Origin: Chromatiaceae bacterium
GTDB lineage: Bacteria > Pseudomonadota > Gammaproteobacteria > Chromatiales > Chromatiaceae
Length of the DNA stretch: 64,000 nucleotides
Direction: 5' to 3'
Assembly: GCA_024235255.1 (NCBI GenBank)
Contig: JACKMT010000006.1
Coordinates: 124,001 to 188,000 of the forward strand
The notes under the pieces are model-generated. The model was not told the DNA's origin and searched no databases. It saw nothing but the letters and a program-made list of their open reading frames with translations. Positions 44,477-52,883 of this stretch are shown one piece after another (position 1 is the stretch's first letter; each line of letters begins with the position of its first letter). The position numbers and the translations under genes are program-made.

Positions 44477-45601
44477 ATGATCCCCTTTAATAAGCCCTAT
44501 ATGACCGGCAAGGAACTTTGGTACATTGCTCAGGCCCATGCCGCAGGTCATTTGGCTGGGGATGGATCGTTCACGAAGCAATGTCATCACTGGTTGGAAG
44601 CTACGACTGGAACACGTAAAGCTTTGCTAACCCACTCCTGTACAGCTGCATTGGAAATGGCGGCAATTCTGGCCGACCTTCGTCCAGGTGATGAAGTAAT
44701 CATGCCTTCTTACACCTTTGTCTCCACGGCAAATGCGTTTGTGTTGCGCGGTGCGGTACCCGTGTTTGTCGATATACGTCCAGACACTCTGAACATTGAT
44801 GAGAGGAAAATTGAAGCAGCGATAACAGAGAAGAGTAAAGCTATTGTGGCAGTGCACTATGCTGGCGTGAGCTGTGAGATGGACAGCATCATGGAGATCG
44901 CACGGCGCCATAAGCTATTGGTTATTGAAGACGCAGCTCAGGGGATTATGTCTACCTATAAGGGTCGTCCATTAGGATCGATCGGTGATATGGCAGCACT
45001 CTCTTTCCATGAGACAAAGAATATCATTTCCGGTGAAGGTGGCGCACTCTTGATCAACGACCCAAGAATGGTAGAAAGGGCTGAGATAGTCCGTGAGAAA
45101 GGTACTAACCGTAGCCAGTTTTTTAGAGGCCAGGTGGATAAGTACACTTGGGTGGATATCGGCTCCTCGTTTTTGCCAGGGGAGATCATAGCAGCCTTTC
45201 TCTGGGCCCAGATGGAAGAGGCGGAATCCATTACTAAGCAGCGTCTGGATATCTGGCACACATACCACCAATGGTTCAGATTGTCAGAGGAGCGAGGATT
45301 GGTCCGTAGACCGGTGGTTCCGGATCATTGCGCCCACAATGCGCACATGTATTATCTCATTTTAGCCGGACTGGAGGAAAGAACGGTTTTTATTGACAGA
45401 CTGAAAGCCCAGGAGATACACACTGTTTTCCATTACATACCTCTGCATAGTGCACCGATGGGCCAAAAGTTTGGCCGCATCAGTGGTGAACTGACACATA
45501 CCGTTGATCTTTCCGAACGTTTGGTTCGGCTGCCTTTGTGGGCAGGCCTGGAGGAGCACCAAGCCTATGTGGTTCAACAAGCCATTGCGGCGCTGGGATA
45601 A
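44477..45601 (+). CDS. wecE: dTDP-4-amino-4,6-dideoxygalactose transaminase-type sugar aminotransferase
   Basis: 374 aa, DegT/DnrJ/EryC1 family. IPFNKPYMTGKELWYIAQA, HSCTAALEMAAIL, MPSYTFVSTANAFVLRG, VIEDAAQGIMS (D152), SFHETKNIISGEGGAL with the PLP Lys K181, and the C-terminal VFHYIPLHSAPMG match WecE/RffA closely. It would make a 4-amino-4,6-dideoxyhexose nucleotide. The nucleotide-sugar 4-keto precursor genes (rmlA/rmlB) are not in the window and must be elsewhere. Confidence 0.9.
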   Translation: MIPFNKPYMTGKELWYIAQAHAAGHLAGDGSFTKQCHHWLEATTGTRKALLTHSCTAALEMAAILADLRPGDEVIMPSYTFVSTANAFVLRGAVPVFVDIRPDTLNIDERKIEAAITEKSKAIVAVHYAGVSCEMDSIMEIARRHKLLVIEDAAQGIMSTYKGRPLGSIGDMAALSFHETKNIISGEGGALLINDPRMVERAEIVREKGTNRSQFFRGQVDKYTWVDIGSSFLPGEIIAAFLWAQMEEAESITKQRLDIWHTYHQWFRLSEERGLVRRPVVPDHCAHNAHMYYLILAGLEERTVFIDRLKAQEIHTVFHYIPLHSAPMGQKFGRISGELTHTVDLSERLVRLPLWAGLEEHQAYVVQQAIAALG

Positions 45602-45637
45602 TATCTCCGAGTATTTCTTTCAACCAGACAAAAAAGA

Positions 45638-47281
45638 ATGATAGTAGACCACCCACCTTTGCGGCAGATTTGGTCGCGCTTGGACACTTTACTTATTGTT
45701 TTATTGTTGTCCGTGGCGAGTTTGCTTTTTGGTGTAGCGATTGATGCAGGCGAATTCTGGTGGACCGATGAATCTCGCCATGCCATGGATGGAGTCTTTA
45801 TAATGGATGTTCTAAAGGAGCTTCCTTTTAATCATCTTTACGACTACGCGGTTCAGTATTTCGTCAGGTATCCCGCACTTGGGTTTACCTGGTACCCACC
45901 CTTTTTTGCTTTTATTGAAAGCTTTTTCTTTTATATTTTTGGTGTATCTGAGCCCATTGCACGGCTTACCGTTCTGTTTTTTTGCCTGTGTGGATTAACT
46001 GCCTGGTACGTATGGTCCATGCCAATTTGGGGAAGCCTGACCAGTTTTTTTTCTGGTGTGTTTTTCGTAACAAATCCGCTCGTCCTGCTTTGGGGTCGTT
46101 CCGTGATGCTCGAAATTCCGGCTATAGCAATGGTCATGCTTGCGCTCTTAAGTTTCCACTATTACCTGAGGAGTCCAACCCATATTCGCTCCTTGCTGAC
46201 AGGCACTGTTATCGCTGCTGCACTGTTAACAAAACAGATCACGGTCTTTATTTTGCCCTTAATGATTGTTTATGCGTATCTGGCGGGTGAGGGCAGGCAT
46301 CTGTGGTCGAGAAAAAGTCTATTGGCCTATTTCATGACGGGACTGGCTTTGGTGTTGCTGATTCTTCACGCTAATAAATTCGGTACAACTGCGCTTGGAG
46401 GTTTCAGTCAAAATATTGAAAACATTTTCTCAGTCAAGATGATCGGATTCTTGACGCTCAACGCAAAAGTTATATGGGAAGCTTATCCATTTCCACTTTT
46501 AATGCTTGCGGGAATCGGATTGATTTCGGGATTCTACCTTAATCAGGTTCGACGTAATCTTTTTTGTATTGCTTGGCTTATTATCTGGTATGTTTTTTTT
46601 ACGCTGTTTGATCACCAGTTCAATAATCTCCTACGCTATACACTTTATCTAACCCCAGCATTGGGTATCCTGACCGCTAATACATTAGCCCTGTTACCTG
46701 CGCCAAGTGTCTATCACAAGATTGGGCTTACTATAGCGACTCTACTATTCGCAGGATATGGCTATTCAGGATTGAGAACCGAGCATCAAATGCTATCCGG
46801 ATATAAAGAAGCGGCCCGGTTTATACTCGAAAATAATAATGAGGGGACTGTTCTCTTCTGTTGTAAAAACGACGGAAACTTCACCTTTCACATTAAGCAG
46901 GGAGATAGCGAACGAAAACAGATTATTCTTCGTGCAGATAAGATTTTGGTCTCCTATGTCGTACATAAAAGCTTTGGTGTAAAAGTTTATGTCGAAAGTG
47001 CAAGTGACATATATAGTCTTCTGGATAAGTATGGTGTTGGCCTTATTGTGGCGGAGGACAATGACCTCGTCGGATTACCAGAATTTAAGCTGCTATTAGA
47101 CACGTTAAAAAGCGATAAATTTGATAAGTTGAGTTCAATAGAGCTTGTCTCTAATGTTCCCGATTTCAAAGGAGAAAGCCTGAACATCTATCGTTATAAA
47201 GAAAGAAAAAAATTGAAAGATGGTGAGATTGTCATTCCCATGCCGCATATTAAGCGTGAACTTCGTTTTCGGATTGAGTGA
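45638..47281 (+). CDS. GT39/ArnT-like membrane glycosyltransferase
   Basis: 547 aa with about 11-12 membrane helices. WWTDESRHAMDG supplies the Asp-Glu motif of the first periplasmic loop of GT-C enzymes; GFTWYPPFFAFIESFFFYIFG and NPLVLLWGRSVMLEIPAIAM follow the PMT/ArnT pattern. A soluble C-terminal portion (about 385-547) is periplasmic. Probably transfers the undecaprenyl-phosphate-linked sugar to an acceptor outside the inner membrane. Last gene of the AT-rich block. Confidence 0.87.
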   Translation: MIVDHPPLRQIWSRLDTLLIVLLLSVASLLFGVAIDAGEFWWTDESRHAMDGVFIMDVLKELPFNHLYDYAVQYFVRYPALGFTWYPPFFAFIESFFFYIFGVSEPIARLTVLFFCLCGLTAWYVWSMPIWGSLTSFFSGVFFVTNPLVLLWGRSVMLEIPAIAMVMLALLSFHYYLRSPTHIRSLLTGTVIAAALLTKQITVFILPLMIVYAYLAGEGRHLWSRKSLLAYFMTGLALVLLILHANKFGTTALGGFSQNIENIFSVKMIGFLTLNAKVIWEAYPFPLLMLAGIGLISGFYLNQVRRNLFCIAWLIIWYVFFTLFDHQFNNLLRYTLYLTPALGILTANTLALLPAPSVYHKIGLTIATLLFAGYGYSGLRTEHQMLSGYKEAARFILENNNEGTVLFCCKNDGNFTFHIKQGDSERKQIILRADKILVSYVVHKSFGVKVYVESASDIYSLLDKYGVGLIVAEDNDLVGLPEFKLLLDTLKSDKFDKLSSIELVSNVPDFKGESLNIYRYKERKKLKDGEIVIPMPHIKRELRFRIE

Positions 47282-47474
47282 TCATTCAAACTAACAGAAA
47301 CGGAATATGAGTGGCGAACTCAATATCTTTGGCGTTCATGGCGCTGATGTAAACTGAGGAGTGCACATCAAGTAATGAGCAGATTACCTTCAATTTGATG
47401 AGCCATTTTATCAACCAAGCTGCAGAATCCCGGTTTCTTGAGGAAAATCTATCTGACCAACATTAATGACAAAA

Positions 47475-47501
47475 GCGGGCTATTCGTTACGAATAACCCG
47501 C
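47475..47501 (-). terminator. Intrinsic terminator of the PEP-CTERM gene
   Basis: A 12-bp imperfect stem (one G-T pair) with a 3-nt loop, GCGGGYTATTCG/CGAATARCCCGC, is followed on the minus strand by TTTTGTC. It lies 62 bp past the stop of the PEP-CTERM gene, and could also stop the plus-strand GT39 transcript. The rest of the gap 47282-47562 shows no gene. Confidence 0.8.
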
Positions 47502-47562
47502 TGAAGATGATTATTTTTGTGGAAATGGCCAGCCTGACTTTACCAGGCCGGTTATCTAATAA

Positions 47563-48291
47563 TTACAGAATAGTGCCGTTTTTGCTCTTTCTGCGTGAAA
47601 TGCCCATTGCTACCAGCCCAATTCCGAGCAGAACCAATGCACCGGGAGCAGGAACGTTGTTGTTAGAGGCGGGCTCAAAAGAGTAGGTGACGCTCAAACT
47701 TGCCTGGCCCTTTATAAGGTCACTATCGATTGCGTAGTCGAGAGATTCATCACCGGCGACATTGTTGATTCTGATCCCCGTCGCAGTAATGTCAAACAGA
47801 ACCGTACCCGTTCCTGCGAAGCCGCTGAGGGTGTTGCTCTCAATTGAGACCGTTTTGCTGGGAGCTGAAGAGAAAAATTCCGGTCCGCCGTTACCACTGA
47901 GAATCGAATCCAGAAACTGCTCGTTGTCAAGGCCTGCTGCCGCGAGTCCAAGCCCTTTCAGGTTCAAATTGAGTGTCTGCCTATAACTGCCGGTCGCGGG
48001 GCCGGGGATGCCGGGATCCGGATTCGGGTCTGTTGGTGAATCTATCTGGAACTCAAACTCGCCGTTGCCGGTGAACGAAAACTCTACCTTGGTCAGTGTT
48101 GCGCCGGCGTTTGCGCCGGAAATGTTATTGAACTGCGCAATCTGCACAGAAGCCGACCAATTCGTATCCAGAGGCGCTGCATGGGTAGTTGCAGTTACAG
48201 TTTCGGTCATAACCACTGCCATTGCGTCAGCCGCCGCCAGCGCCAAGGTGCCGGCAACCACATATCGAGAAATAAATTGACCTAAACTCAT
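47563..48291 (-). CDS. PEP-CTERM surface protein with choice-of-anchor-E-like domain
   Basis: 242 aa. ATG 48291 has AAGGAG (48300-48305) 8 bp upstream. Signal peptide to about AAADAMAVV, then a beta-rich domain beginning MTETVTATTHAAPLDTNWSA and including a Pro/Gly linker around 85-100. The C-terminus is VPAPGALVLLGIGLVAMGIS plus RRKSK, the exosortase sorting tripartite signal. Resembles the choice-of-anchor E proteins. A sigma-54-like promoter lies at 48369-48383. Likely exported and anchored by the exosortase at 30523. Confidence 0.88.
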   Translation of the reverse strand: MSLGQFISRYVVAGTLALAAADAMAVVMTETVTATTHAAPLDTNWSASVQIAQFNNISGANAGATLTKVEFSFTGNGEFEFQIDSPTDPNPDPGIPGPATGSYRQTLNLNLKGLGLAAAGLDNEQFLDSILSGNGGPEFFSSAPSKTVSIESNTLSGFAGTGTVLFDITATGIRINNVAGDESLDYAIDSDLIKGQASLSVTYSFEPASNNNVPAPGALVLLGIGLVAMGISRRKSKNGTIL

Positions 48292-48368
48292 GGTTACGAC
48301 TCCTTCACATTTTTAAGCTTTAATATTTTAAAATTCAGTGCCTTCACTATCTATAGATATAGAAGCAA

Positions 48369-48383
48369 GCACTTTTCACGCCA
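48369..48383 (-). promoter_or_regulatory. Candidate sigma-54 (-24/-12) promoter of the PEP-CTERM gene
   Basis: On the minus strand TGGCGTGAAAAGTGC keeps the invariant GG and GC exactly 10 bp apart and matches the consensus TGGCACG-N4-TTGC at 8 of 11 positions. It lies 78 bp before the ATG in an AT-rich leader. Known: exosortase systems are often controlled by the PrsK/PrsR pair and RpoN. Those regulator genes are not in the window. Confidence 0.55.
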
Positions 48384-48492
48384 TAATTGTTTTTCATATA
48401 TAAAACAATAATATATAATTTTCTACCTTTTAGCACAAATCATACGATGTAAAAAAACCTGACGTAATTGTGAGGCAAACAAAAATACACGC

Positions 48493-49788
48493 TCATACTT
48501 TTTCGCTTCTGCTAGTGTTGGCGACCACTGGGCGCCTTGCTTTCAACCAGGGAGCGGCTAAGGCTGAAAGTAGCGCTGATATCACCAGCAGGTGATAGAG
48601 GATATCCCAGTAGGACAATCCCAGAAAAGCAGCGCCTATCATATACGATAGTAAGGAGATTCTGAGTATACCGCTGAAATCGGCTACCCACTCCAATCCA
48701 GCCAGTTTGCGGGCGGCATGATAGATACGGCTCAGTGAAATAAGGGTACCCACCAGCACCGACAACCAGAGCGCCAACCCTGGAAATCCGTTTTCGGCAA
48801 GCATTTCGATGTAGGCGCTGTGCCAGTCCCGCGTAGCCGCATAGAACCAACCGTTGGGCCCGGCGCCGACCCAGGGCCGCTGCTGAGCAATTTGAATACC
48901 TTCTCGCCACACTTCAAGGCGGCTCACAGCAGATCCCTCTGTCTCAAAGGACCAAATAGTCCCCATGCGTTCCGCCCATTCGTCGGGAAAATTACCAAAA
49001 GCAAAGAGCAGGCAAAGAAACAGAAATGGGACCGCCAGATATCTCCGCCGGCTGTGCCAGACGATCAACATTGCGGTAACCGAAAGACTGATTAGTCCGC
49101 CGCGCGACCAGGAGGTGAGCGCCGCGACAACACTCAGCGCAATCAGCGCTAGGATAAACAGCCGGAGCCATCGGTCACTGCACTGACGCAGCCATAAATA
49201 AAGGAGTGGTATGTTCATCACGGTTAGGACCGCAAAGTGATTGTTATCATAGAAATGGCTGCCCGGTGGGCCGTAAACTCTGTCGAGGAAGCCGGTCATG
49301 ATGGCCCATACCCCACCTTTCATTGCCAGTAATGCAACACTTAAAGCAATAGCGGCCAGCAGGTAAAAAAGTTTTTCACGGGTATCGATCAGCAGTAAGG
49401 TAAAAAGCAGCCCGATGAACACTTTGCTGATCTCAAGAAATTTGGGCCAGGCGATAACCGGAACCATCGAAAACGTCGAAGTCAAAAGAAAATCGAGCCA
49501 CAATAGGCCCAACAGTATCAGACGCCAATCGCGCAGTATGCGCAAACGCTGTTTCAGATAAGCGGGCGAGCGCGTTGAGGGGGATATGAGAATTGAAGCA
49601 AGCAGACAGAAAACGAGGATATCGAAAGCCGGCAACTGCTTCACTACCCCCAGAGCGTAGCCTTGTGGGTGCATATAACCGACCACGGCAAGGGCTATTA
49701 CACCCATCCATGGCCGCATCAGTGTCACCACACACAACCCGCCGATGATGCAGAGTATGGCTAGATCGCGCATCGGTATAGCGGGCAT
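48493..49788 (-). CDS. O-antigen-ligase family protein, exosortase-A-associated (TIGR03097-like)
   Basis: 431 aa with about 11-12 membrane helices. The long periplasmic loop near 265-320 holds SAVSRLEVWREGIQIAQQRPW and VGAGPNGWF, the Wzy_C-type region with the conserved Arg and the VGxGxN element. YMHPQGYALG near the N-terminus is typical of the exosortase-associated group. Ligates or polymerises glycan in the periplasm, perhaps onto PEP-CTERM proteins. Encoded on the minus strand upstream of the PEP-CTERM gene at 47563; 201 bp separate them and carry that gene's own promoter. Confidence 0.87.
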   Translation of the reverse strand: MPAIPMRDLAILCIIGGLCVVTLMRPWMGVIALAVVGYMHPQGYALGVVKQLPAFDILVFCLLASILISPSTRSPAYLKQRLRILRDWRLILLGLLWLDFLLTSTFSMVPVIAWPKFLEISKVFIGLLFTLLLIDTREKLFYLLAAIALSVALLAMKGGVWAIMTGFLDRVYGPPGSHFYDNNHFAVLTVMNIPLLYLWLRQCSDRWLRLFILALIALSVVAALTSWSRGGLISLSVTAMLIVWHSRRRYLAVPFLFLCLLFAFGNFPDEWAERMGTIWSFETEGSAVSRLEVWREGIQIAQQRPWVGAGPNGWFYAATRDWHSAYIEMLAENGFPGLALWLSVLVGTLISLSRIYHAARKLAGLEWVADFSGILRISLLSYMIGAAFLGLSYWDILYHLLVISALLSALAAPWLKARRPVVANTSRSEKV

Positions 49789-50025
49789 GGGCTAAAAATA
49801 CAGTCAGTCTGTATCGATTTGTGAATGCTCAAACGCCATTTTTGATTACGCATGCGCTGTATCATACCCGTACCAGCCGGCGTCGATACACTCCAATCTT
49901 TAGTTGGGCGTTCTTTCTCAATCGTCAGTCCGGTTGTTATGCTTGGTTACGTTATTGGAAATCTCTACACAGGTTTAAGGTTGGCCTGACGAGTCACTGA
50001 AATTCAGGGTTATTAATTAAAGCGT

Positions 50026-50808
50026 ATGAAAACGACGAAATTCTGGCAGCTTTCCAGTCTGCTGTTGTTAACCGGCCTTGTCTTTATGTCATCGGAGATA
50101 TCGGCGGATTTGCCCGGTGTGATTGATCGAGTCCGGCCTTCGATCGTTGCAGTTGGTACGGTGCAGCCGACTCGGCGTCCGGTGTCGATTTTTAATGGAA
50201 CCGGATTCGTCGTCGGCGGGGGGAAACATATCATAACCAATATTCACGTTATTCCGAATAAATTGGATTTTGCCAACAAAGAGACTATCGCAGTTGTTTC
50301 TGGAAGAGGCAAGAGCGCCAAAGCGCGTACGGCGGAGTTGATAGCCCGAGACGATGACCACGATCTGGCGTTGTTGGAGATCCAGGGAGAACCGTTGCCG
50401 GCGCTAAAGATTGGTAATTCGGACCGGGTTCGGGAGGGTGAGGAGTACGCCTTCACCGGATTTCCGATCGGGATGGTTCTGGGTCTCTATCCGGTTACGC
50501 ACCGGGGTATAGTTTCCGCACAGACACCGATCGTTATACCCTCCACATCGTCTGAACAATTAACTGCCAGTCAGATTAGAAAAATGCGCAATCCTTATAC
50601 TGTTTTTCAACTCGATGCCGTCGCCTACCCGGGGAACAGTGGAAGTCCTTTGTACGATACAAGAACGGGCGATGTCGTTGGCGTGATCAACAGCGTATTT
50701 GTCAAAGAGAGTAAAGAGACAGTACTCTCCTCGCCAAGTGGCATCTCCTATGCCATACCGGCGATATATATTACGCGCCTGCTGCAGCGGGCGGGTTTGG
50801 CCAACTGA
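50026..50808 (+). CDS. Secreted trypsin-like serine protease (S1C, HtrA-like, no PDZ domain)
   Basis: 260 aa. Signal peptide with hydrophobic core about 10-22, cleavage near SSEISAD. Catalytic triad visible: His74 in ITNIHVI, Asp113 in DHDLALLEI, Ser205 in PGNSGSPLYD. Ends shortly after the protease domain, so it lacks the PDZ domains of DegP. Probably a periplasmic or surface quality-control protease. It converges with uppP. The 237-bp gap before it shows no gene. Confidence 0.9.
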   Translation: MKTTKFWQLSSLLLLTGLVFMSSEISADLPGVIDRVRPSIVAVGTVQPTRRPVSIFNGTGFVVGGGKHIITNIHVIPNKLDFANKETIAVVSGRGKSAKARTAELIARDDDHDLALLEIQGEPLPALKIGNSDRVREGEEYAFTGFPIGMVLGLYPVTHRGIVSAQTPIVIPSTSSEQLTASQIRKMRNPYTVFQLDAVAYPGNSGSPLYDTRTGDVVGVINSVFVKESKETVLSSPSGISYAIPAIYITRLLQRAGLAN

Positions 50809-50871
50809 GGCTCAGTCGGGATTCCAAACGGCCAGTGGGCAGTCACTGCTGATTGTCGCCGCAGCACAGCT

Positions 50872-51672
50872 TTAGAGAAAGAAAACAAACAGTACTCCAC
50901 CCAGCAGCAGTCGATAGATCACAAACGGCAGCATTCCCAGCTTCTCGATCAGTTTTAGAAAGAAGTGGATGCACAGGTATGCACTGACGAAGGAGAGGGC
51001 GGCGCCGAGCAGCAGATCATGCCACATTACCGGCAGATCGGACTGCACCAGGTCCAGCGTGACCAAGGCACCGGACATCAGGATTGTGGGGATGGCAAGC
51101 AGGAACGAAAAGCGTGAAGCGGCCTCGCGGGTCAGTCCCAGCATCAGCCCGGCTGTCATCGTTATGCCCGATCGCGAAGTTCCCGGGATGATAGCCAGCG
51201 CCTGAAATAGACCGATTACCAGAGCGTCCTGCCAGTTTACGGTGTATTCATCCCGGCTTCGTTTACCTGTAATGTCAAACCAGTAGAGCAGTATTCCGAA
51301 CACGATGGTGGTAATTGCGATCACCAGCGTAGAGCGCAAGTCGGTTTCAACCAACGACTTGAAAATGCCGCCGATAATAACGACCGGGACCGTGGCCAGA
51401 ATGATCATCCAGGCCATCTGTGACGCTTTTGTGGGGGTGCCGTTGGCGGTAAGGGAGAAGAAAAAATCATGCAGTATTCGAGCAAGATCAGCCCGGAAAT
51501 AGCCGACTACCGCGAGCAATGAACCCAGGTGTACCGCCACGTCGAATGCTAAGCCCTGATCATGATAACCGAAGATTCTCGGTGTGAGAATCAGGTGTGC
51601 AGAGCTGGATATGGGCAGAAATTCGGTAATGCCCTGCACCAGGGAGAGAATGAAAATTTGAATGGTATCCAT
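50872..51672 (-). CDS. uppP: Undecaprenyl-diphosphatase
   Basis: 266 aa, BacA/UppP. SLVQGITEFLPISSSAHLIL (first conserved region, with Glu and Ser), and IIPGTSRSGITMTAGLMLGL (second region with the catalytic Arg and Ser) are exact family hallmarks. About eight helices. Recycles undecaprenyl pyrophosphate to the phosphate carrier, needed both by peptidoglycan and by the polysaccharide locus next door. Confidence 0.96.
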   Translation of the reverse strand: MDTIQIFILSLVQGITEFLPISSSAHLILTPRIFGYHDQGLAFDVAVHLGSLLAVVGYFRADLARILHDFFFSLTANGTPTKASQMAWMIILATVPVVIIGGIFKSLVETDLRSTLVIAITTIVFGILLYWFDITGKRSRDEYTVNWQDALVIGLFQALAIIPGTSRSGITMTAGLMLGLTREAASRFSFLLAIPTILMSGALVTLDLVQSDLPVMWHDLLLGAALSFVSAYLCIHFFLKLIEKLGMLPFVIYRLLLGGVLFVFFL

Positions 51673-51792
51673 TGGTGATTAGTGTCCGTTTGGCCCGGCA
51701 GCGATTTCCAGCCGGGGATTCTAAGCAGTTGTTTTGCGTTACACCAGCATCGGTTGATAGTTGTTGCCCCGGATCCTGTGTTGTCGGGTCGA

Positions 51793-52479
51793 TTAATGCC
51801 AGAGAACGTGCTCTGCCACTCGGTGAGTGACCCATTGCGAAATTGCCGGGATGCCATTCGCAATCGCTACAGCTGCTATCCAACCGGATTCCGGCTCGAA
51901 ATTAACCGCCGGCCTTCTGTTATCGATTTGGCTGAAGACCCCTTTACCGTCGCATTTAGCCCGTGCTTCTAGCGTGGTCCACCACTCGATAAACCGAACC
52001 GTTCGCTCGGGTTCTGGCATGGTTGCGAGTGCTTCATACGAGTTCACTCCAAGGATTTTTCTGACAATTGGCAGCATATTCGAGCGCGGTTTTAGCGGCT
52101 CTATGTCAACGCCGATGTCGCTCTGCCAGGTCAATGCAAGCAGTGCAAGATGGCCTGAATGGCTGAGATTGAAACGCAAACCGGAACTTGGGTGGGCGAT
52201 CTCCGGCTTGCCGACAATACCATATCGAAAGGCGATCGATCGGGCATCGAAGGTCAGATAATCTCCGACTATTTTTCTCAGACATCCTCGAGCTGTAACA
52301 AAACGCCGAGAGCCTGCAGCATCCAGCATGCGACCGGCACGATTGCGTTCCTCATTATCGAGATACCGCTCGAAGTGAGCAGGCCCGATATCGAGATCAA
52401 TCAACCAGAGATGCAAATCCCCCTGCTTCGGTAATTCTGGCTTTGCAGGTGGTGGGCACCAGGTTTCGATTTTATTCAT
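51793..52479 (-). CDS. 4'-phosphopantetheinyl transferase (Sfp/AcpT-like)
   Basis: 228 aa. RFNLSHSGHLALLAL and IGVDIEPLKP (Mg-binding Asp and Glu) are the first two PPTase motifs. The third usually reads W(T)xKEAxxK; here it is WWTTLEARAK, so the Lys before Glu-Ala is Leu while the Glu and final Lys remain. Transfers phosphopantetheine from CoA to a carrier protein. No polyketide or peptide synthase is in the window. A 264-bp repeat element begins only 18 bp upstream of its start. Confidence 0.87.
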   Translation of the reverse strand: MNKIETWCPPPAKPELPKQGDLHLWLIDLDIGPAHFERYLDNEERNRAGRMLDAAGSRRFVTARGCLRKIVGDYLTFDARSIAFRYGIVGKPEIAHPSSGLRFNLSHSGHLALLALTWQSDIGVDIEPLKPRSNMLPIVRKILGVNSYEALATMPEPERTVRFIEWWTTLEARAKCDGKGVFSQIDNRRPAVNFEPESGWIAAVAIANGIPAISQWVTHRVAEHVLWH

Positions 52480-52496
52480 GTGAGTATGTTATTAGA

Positions 52497-52760
52497 ACCT
52501 ATCTCGTAATCCCCCGCGAACCGCGTTGCAGTCCGAAATGCGTACCTGCAAGGCGGGCTGCGCAGCACAGTACACAATGTACGGGCAAGCAGCGCAACAC
52601 CGCAGGGACGCATTTCGGACGCAACCCTTGGGGACGGGGCGATTTTGGCTCCTGGCTTTGTTGCGGCTCGCTCATGTAGCATTGGCTACACCGCGCTCGC
52701 CGCGTCGCGCCATGAAGCAAAATCGCCACGGTCGCGGCCGCGCGGGATGATGAGATAGGT
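52497..52760. repeat. 264-bp multi-hairpin repeat element with imperfect terminal inverted repeats (MITE/REP-like)
   Basis: The ends mirror each other: left arm ACCTATCTCGTAATCC... (52497-52518) and the complement of the right arm, ACCTATCTCATCATCCCGCG (52741-52760). Inside are two nested structures: GTTGCAGTCCGAAATGCG (from 52525) paired with the complement of 52602-52625; and GGCGATTTTG (52638-52647) paired with CAAAATCGCC (52718-52727), with TGTAGC-ATTG-GCTACA (52675-52690) at its tip. No ORF of substance and no transposase. Looks like a non-autonomous, probably multicopy element. No second copy was noticed in this window. Confidence 0.7.
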
Positions 52761-52883
52761 GCTACAGAGTTTGGCGGAAACTTATCACTGTCTGAACTCG
52801 GCCAGCCAACAATAATGGTAATCCGAATTGTAAAGCGTCCGGCAAACCTGTTTAATTCTGGAGATCCACCTCACTGATGCGAA

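Noticed and set aside
52443..52750. Several short frames through the 264-bp repeat
   Set aside because: They translate palindromic DNA on both strands and carry no domain.
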